64,000 nucleotides of DNA from Rhodospirillaceae bacterium (GTDB lineage Bacteria > Pseudomonadota > Alphaproteobacteria > Rhodospirillales > UBA2165): positions 1-64,000 of the forward strand of contig JABIHH010000088.1 of the NCBI GenBank assembly GCA_018649725.1. The letters run 5' to 3'. The position numbers and the translations under genes were made by a program. Under the pieces are notes generated by a model that saw only the letters and a program-made list of their open reading frames with translations, had not been told where the DNA came from and ran no database searches. Numbering within the stretch: the stretch's first letter is position 1; every line of letters begins with the position of its first letter. Positions 60,616-64,000 of this stretch are shown here, piece after piece.

Positions 60616-61051
60616 TTTGACTTCTAGATTGATATGGTTTCATCAATTGTAGCGAGACTATCCCCAACACTATCCACCAACTTTGTGGATAACTTTGTTG
60701 AAAATAATTAATATTGAGGGATTCCCTCTATCGCTGTTTCGAATTCTACAAAATGCTCAAAAAATATGCACGTTCTATAAGCCCTTGTTTTTAAAAGAAT
60801 TTACAAAATTGATTCAAAAGTCAGGTGTTACAAACAGTAACATTGGCCAAAAAGAGTGAAATAAGGCAAAAAAAGGCAGGGTGTGCACAACTTAACAATT
60901 TTTTATTGCCGGGCGGTCAATTTTTCAGCGCAATCCAACTGAAAAAGTCTAAGTAAAATAAGGGCTTGGCAATTTAGTTACAAAACTTGGTTACTTGTTG
61001 GGTGATTTTTTTCAAATTTAAGGTAACGATTCTCCAGCAGCTAATTGAAGC
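60616..61051. other. 436-nt AT-rich intergenic region between uvrC and folB
   Basis: No gene is supported. The region is rich in A/T runs. It contains the paired DnaA-box-like palindrome at 60671-60692 and an 8-bp inverted repeat (TTTTTCAG at 60921-60928 and CTGAAAAA at 60939-60946) with a 10-nt loop. The uvrC promoter is expected in the left part. No tRNA-like structure or terminator was seen. Confidence 0.6.
60671..60692. promoter_or_regulatory. inverted pair of DnaA-box-like sites
   Basis: TATCCAC (60671-60677) and GTGGATA (60685-60691) form an inverted pair. The right half extends to TGTGGATAA (60684-60692), the exact complement of the DnaA box TTATCCACA. With only one or two sites this is more likely a DnaA-responsive control element or chance than an origin. 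Confidence 0.35.
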
Positions 61052-61468
61052 CTATTCAGAACGATATCGCTCGATTTCAACACCGGCACTCGCCGCATCT
61101 TCGAACACGTCGAGTTTCTCAATCCGAACCCGGGCGGCTTCAACCCGCCTATCATTGAAGCACATGTCAGCAATTCGCTCCGCCAAGGTCTCGACCAAGT
61201 TTACGTGACCATTGGCGACCATCTTGCGAATGCCATCCGCAACATCTTCATAACTAACAACATCGGACAAGCGATCTTCAACAGCGCTCGGTGTTTCCTT
61301 CACGGCGAGATCAATATTGATGCGGATGCGTTGTGCGTTTTCTTTCTCATGACCATAGACACCGATCAATGCATCAAGCATCAGATCGCGGATGAAGACA
61401 TGACGAACGGAAGATTGCGCATCGGCAATTCGAAAAGCATGTACGACGTTAGAATTTGAACTGGTCAT
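61052..61468 (-). CDS. folB: dihydroneopterin aldolase
   Basis: This 138-residue enzyme of folate synthesis (tunnelling fold) has the family start HVFIRDLMLDALIGVYGHEKENAQRI, then VSYEDVADGIRKMVANGHVNLVETLAERIAD, with the catalytic Glu/Lys regions (HEKE, RIEKLDVF). It lies 29 nt after a pteridine-reductase-like SDR gene, which fits a shared role in pterin metabolism. Confidence 0.92.
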   Translation of the reverse strand: MTSSNSNVVHAFRIADAQSSVRHVFIRDLMLDALIGVYGHEKENAQRIRINIDLAVKETPSAVEDRLSDVVSYEDVADGIRKMVANGHVNLVETLAERIADMCFNDRRVEAARVRIEKLDVFEDAASAGVEIERYRSE

Positions 61469-61497
61469 CTATTTTCTTTCTCGATTACTCGCCTGAA

Positions 61498-62268
61498 TTA
61501 TTCATTCGGTTGATCAGATTGTCCCGGCTGAGCCCAGCCAAGATGCTGGCCTGAATCTATGCTTAACAATTGCCCTGTCATTGAAGGCGTAGCAAGGACA
61601 AATCGCACAGCGCTACAAATATCTTTTGGGTCGACTTGAATTTGCAACGGCGTGAGCGCGATTTGGCGGTCAAATTCTTCGCTGGTTTGGCGAGCCGAAG
61701 GCAACGTCGGACCCGGTCCAATGGCATTAACCCGAATATCAGGCGCCAGGGCAGCAGCCGAGGTCTGGGTCAGGGTCCAAAGCGCTGATTTGCTCAACGT
61801 ATAGGACATAAAATAGGGTGTCAGGTTTTCAACTCGCTGATCTACAATATTGATAATATTGGCTTTTTCCAATTTATCTCGATTTTCAGCTAGACTTTGA
61901 GTCAAAATGAACGGCGCCCTTAAATTGATCGCCATATGACGATCCCAGGAGCTTTTTGTCACACTTTCAACGCTGTCTTTCTCAAAAATAGAGGCATTAT
62001 TGATGACACACGTAACTGGCCCCAGCTGTTTGGTCACTTCAGGGATCAAGCCTGCAACAGCCGCCTCATCAGCGAGATCTGCCTGCACCGAAATTGCCCG
62101 GCCGCCCCCGTCAGAGATTTGCTGAACAACTTCGCCAGCTTCACCCGCGGAGCCATTATAATGCACGGCGACCTGCCAGCCATCGCCGGCCAAAGCCAAC
62201 GCCATGGCCTTGCCAATGCGTTGAGCCGCACCGGTGATCAGAACAGTCTTTGAAATATTTTCACTCAT
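61498..62268 (-). CDS. SDR-family oxidoreductase, pteridine reductase (FolM-like)
   Basis: This 256-residue short-chain dehydrogenase has the cofactor motif TGAAQRIG, i.e. TGxxxRxG, which is characteristic of pteridine reductases such as PTR1 and FolM rather than the usual TGxxxGxG. The catalytic YxxxK is SYTLSK, and NNAS and the IRVNAIGPGPTL segment are typical of SDRs. Being directly upstream of folB supports dihydromonapterin or dihydropterin reduction. Confidence is high for SDR and moderate for the substrate. Confidence 0.82.
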   Translation of the reverse strand: MSENISKTVLITGAAQRIGKAMALALAGDGWQVAVHYNGSAGEAGEVVQQISDGGGRAISVQADLADEAAVAGLIPEVTKQLGPVTCVINNASIFEKDSVESVTKSSWDRHMAINLRAPFILTQSLAENRDKLEKANIINIVDQRVENLTPYFMSYTLSKSALWTLTQTSAAALAPDIRVNAIGPGPTLPSARQTSEEFDRQIALTPLQIQVDPKDICSAVRFVLATPSMTGQLLSIDSGQHLGWAQPGQSDQPNE

Positions 62269-62310
62269 CGCCAGAGAATGAGAGATCGCCTCTCAGATGG
62301 CAAGTCTTCT

Positions 62311-63285
62311 TTAGGCGGGCAGCAGCCTCTCGACACCGTAGCCGATGGCAGCGATATAAATGAGATAGGCGGCGAGGAACAAGAATGCTTCGACACGACC
62401 AAGACGTTCGCGCCGGCCAATCATGTACGGCATTAAAATCAAAGTCGCTGCCAACATAATCCAGTTGTCAAAATTGATCACCCGGGCCGGCACGTCCATC
62501 GGAGTCACCAACGACACCACACCAACGATGCCGACGACGTTAAAGATATTGCTGCCGACAACATTACCGACCGCGACATCGGCGTGTTTGCGAATGGCGG
62601 CCACGATGGATGCTGCGAGTTCGGGCAAGGATGTGCCAAAGGCAATAACGGTCAACCCGATGACGGCTTCGCTAACCCCAAAATTCCTGGCAATTGCGAC
62701 ACCACCTTCAACCAGAAGGTCCGCGCCATAGATCAGCCCGGTAAAGCCGATTAATAAATAAACGATTATTTTCAATAAGTTATCCGGAACACCGTCGACG
62801 TCATCGACCTCGTGTTCATACATTTCACCCGCCGCATCAATGCCCTGTTTCTCCCGCAGATAGGTATAAGTCAGGAAGCCAATGAAATAAGCGAGTAAGA
62901 TCAGACCGGCCATAAGGTCAATCTGGCCTCTTATACTAAGCGCCATAAACAAGCCGGTACCGGCTAAGAGCATCCAGCCATCACGCTTGAGCGCACCCGG
63001 CTCATTGGCAATCGGCATCAGGAGACCGGCAACGCCTAGGACCAGCAGAATGTTCGCGACATTACTGCCAACGACATTACCAATCGCCAGACCGGAGGAT
63101 CCAGCGAGCGCTGCATTCAGGGAGACCAGCAACTCAGGAGCGGACGTGCCAAAGGCAATCACGGTCATGCCGACGACCAATTTGGAAATACCAAATTTAT
63201 CAGCCAAGCCTATGGCACCACGCAGCATGATTTCCGCCCCAACCAGGAGCAGCACAAATCCAGCAACAACTAGAAAATACATCAT
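62311..63285 (-). CDS. calcium/sodium antiporter (YrbG family)
   Basis: This inner-membrane cation exchanger has about 324 residues and roughly ten transmembrane helices. The two inverted alpha-repeats GTSAPELLVSLNAAL and GTSLPELAASIVAAI are diagnostic of the Ca2+:cation antiporter family, each followed by a second conserved segment (GNVVGSNVANILLVLG, GNVVGSNIFNVVGIVG). I start at the ATG at 63285 rather than the preceding TTG. It stands between the SDR gene and the pirin gene. Confidence 0.92.
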   Translation of the reverse strand: MMYFLVVAGFVLLLVGAEIMLRGAIGLADKFGISKLVVGMTVIAFGTSAPELLVSLNAALAGSSGLAIGNVVGSNVANILLVLGVAGLLMPIANEPGALKRDGWMLLAGTGLFMALSIRGQIDLMAGLILLAYFIGFLTYTYLREKQGIDAAGEMYEHEVDDVDGVPDNLLKIIVYLLIGFTGLIYGADLLVEGGVAIARNFGVSEAVIGLTVIAFGTSLPELAASIVAAIRKHADVAVGNVVGSNIFNVVGIVGVVSLVTPMDVPARVINFDNWIMLAATLILMPYMIGRRERLGRVEAFLFLAAYLIYIAAIGYGVERLLPA

Positions 63286-63364
63286 GCCCAAACCCTTATT
63301 ACTTTTTGTTTATCTCGTGATACCCATACGGGAGAAAGGTTAAACTTTTGATAAAACGGCCAGC

Positions 63365-64000
63365 CTAGCCACCCAAATCGAACAGCAAAAACTCTGATTT
63401 TTCTGAGGCCGTAATCGTCAAAGAATTTTCTTCAACAATGGCCGCGCCATCGCCGACCGCCAATTTTGTGCCGTTGATCTCAATCGCGCCTGACGCCAAT
63501 TGCACCCAGACACCCCTACCTTCTACCAATTCATAGGTCACCGCATCGCCCGGTGATAAAATGCTTGAATAAAGCTCGGCATCCTGATGGATGGTCACAC
63601 TATCGCCCCGCCCATCACGGGAGCCGATGAGACACAGCTTGCCATCTCTGGCGCCTTCGGGAATTTGGTTTTGCTCATAGCCCGGCTCAATACCGCCAAC
63701 TTCCGGAATAATCCAGATTTGAAAAAAGCGATTGCGGGTATCTGCCGAGGGATTGCTTTCACTATGCATCACACCGGTGCCGGCACTCATGCGCTGGATC
63801 TCGCCCGGCCTAATGATCGAGCCGTTGCCCATATCGTCTTTATGTTCCAGCTCGCCTTCCAAAATATAAGACAAGATCTCCATATCGCGGTGGCCGTGGG
63901 TGCCAAAGCCCGTACCCGGTTGAATTTGATCCTCATTGATAACACGAAGTGGGCCAAAACCCATTTGCGCCGGATCGCTATAATCGGCAAAGGAAAATGT
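63365..64000 (-). CDS. pirin-family protein (5' end beyond the window)
   Basis: This cupin-type pirin protein, probably an iron-dependent quercetinase-like enzyme or redox sensor, is cut by the window edge. The reading frame is open to base 64000: the codons before the internal Met read TFSFADYSDPAQ, which is the typical pirin N-terminal region just before MGFGPLRVINEDQI. Metal ligands of the family are visible in FGTHGHRDMEILSYILEGE and VMHSESNPS. The C-terminal pirin domain ends at 63365. About 25-30 N-terminal residues are missing from the window. Confidence 0.9.
   Translation of the reverse strand, partial: TFSFADYSDPAQMGFGPLRVINEDQIQPGTGFGTHGHRDMEILSYILEGELEHKDDMGNGSIIRPGEIQRMSAGTGVMHSESNPSADTRNRFFQIWIIPEVGGIEPGYEQNQIPEGARDGKLCLIGSRDGRGDSVTIHQDAELYSSILSPGDAVTYELVEGRGVWVQLASGAIEINGTKLAVGDGAAIVEENSLTITASEKSEFLLFDLGG

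Noticed and set aside
60616-61051. Chromosomal replication origin
   Set aside because: Only one exact DnaA box and one partner are present, and the neighbouring genes are not those usually found at alphaproteobacterial origins.
1-64000. CRISPR arrays, insertion sequences, prophage genes, tRNA or rRNA genes
   Set aside because: No regularly spaced repeat-spacer pattern, transposase, integrase or phage structural gene, nor clover-leaf or rRNA sequence, was seen; the dispersed hairpins are irregularly placed and lack spacers.

Overview
The window is from an alphaproteobacterium, probably a free-living, Rhodospirillales-like or marine lineage. The evidence is a circularly permuted two-piece tmRNA gene with an ANDN-type tag next to an alphaproteobacterial SspB adaptor, ThyX instead of ThyA, an RpoH-type sigma factor, and gene orders typical of the class (prs-rplY-pth-ychF, lgt-midA-pgeF, uvrC-pgsA-moaDE, OmpR/EnvZ/MarR beside ilvE). 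Genus and species cannot be read from the sequence. No insertion sequence, prophage, CRISPR array, rRNA or tRNA gene was found.

Layout. 0.2-1.8 kb: a hemerythrin protein and two paralogous GNAT acetyltransferases, closed by a strong terminator. 1.8-5.3 kb: an orphan periplasmic binding protein, a CmcJ-like putative Fe/2OG oxygenase and two divergent glutathione-transferase paralogs. 5.3-13.0 kb (minus strand): a complete had-oah-dch-bcrC-bcrB-bcrA-bcrD operon for the ATP-dependent class I benzoyl-CoA reductase pathway. It reduces the benzoyl-CoA ring and carries it through hydration, dehydrogenation and hydrolytic ring opening to 3-hydroxypimeloyl-CoA. No dedicated ferredoxin, ferredoxin reductase, benzoate-CoA ligase or regulator lies in the window. 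13.5-17.2 kb (plus): a methylcitrate-cycle operon prpD-prpB-prpC whose citrate-synthase-type enzyme has a 45-residue histone H1-like lysine tail. 17.2-19.1 kb: an Asp/Glu-racemase-type enzyme coupled to a flavin monooxygenase.

19.3-31 kb: thyX, split ssrA with sspB, class I fumarase, a deiodinase-like redoxin, a CoA-transferase/enoyl-CoA hydratase pair, a LysE exporter, and the ychF-pth-rplY-prs housekeeping block. 31-42 kb: lipoproteins, pgeF-midA-lgt, a TAXI-type TRAP transporter, a c'-type cytochrome, a Bug-family protein without a signal peptide, and hldD. 42-51 kb: ubiK, a YbjN protein, proC, a TetR repressor with its divergent oxidoreductase and two palindromic operators, rpoH, csaA, envZ/ompR/marR and ilvE. 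51-64 kb: two exported metallo-beta-lactamase-fold paralogs with a changed metal motif, a LOG protein, an FKBP-rhodanese fusion, a molybdopterin operon downstream of uvrC-pgsA, folB with a pteridine-reductase-like SDR, a Ca/Na antiporter and a pirin gene cut by the window end.

Recurring features beyond genes are a dispersed family of intergenic hairpins whose arms co-vary around a constant TCAAG loop, five convergent gene pairs that share their stop codons by exactly 4 nt, a 63-bp stray copy of an internal lgt segment, and an array of 9-nt direct repeats at helical-turn spacing upstream of the cytochrome gene. No complete new defence or mobile system is evident. The strongest leads are the lysine-tailed methylcitrate synthase, the paired exported MBL proteins, the hairpin family and the ssrA-sspB unit with its short tag.
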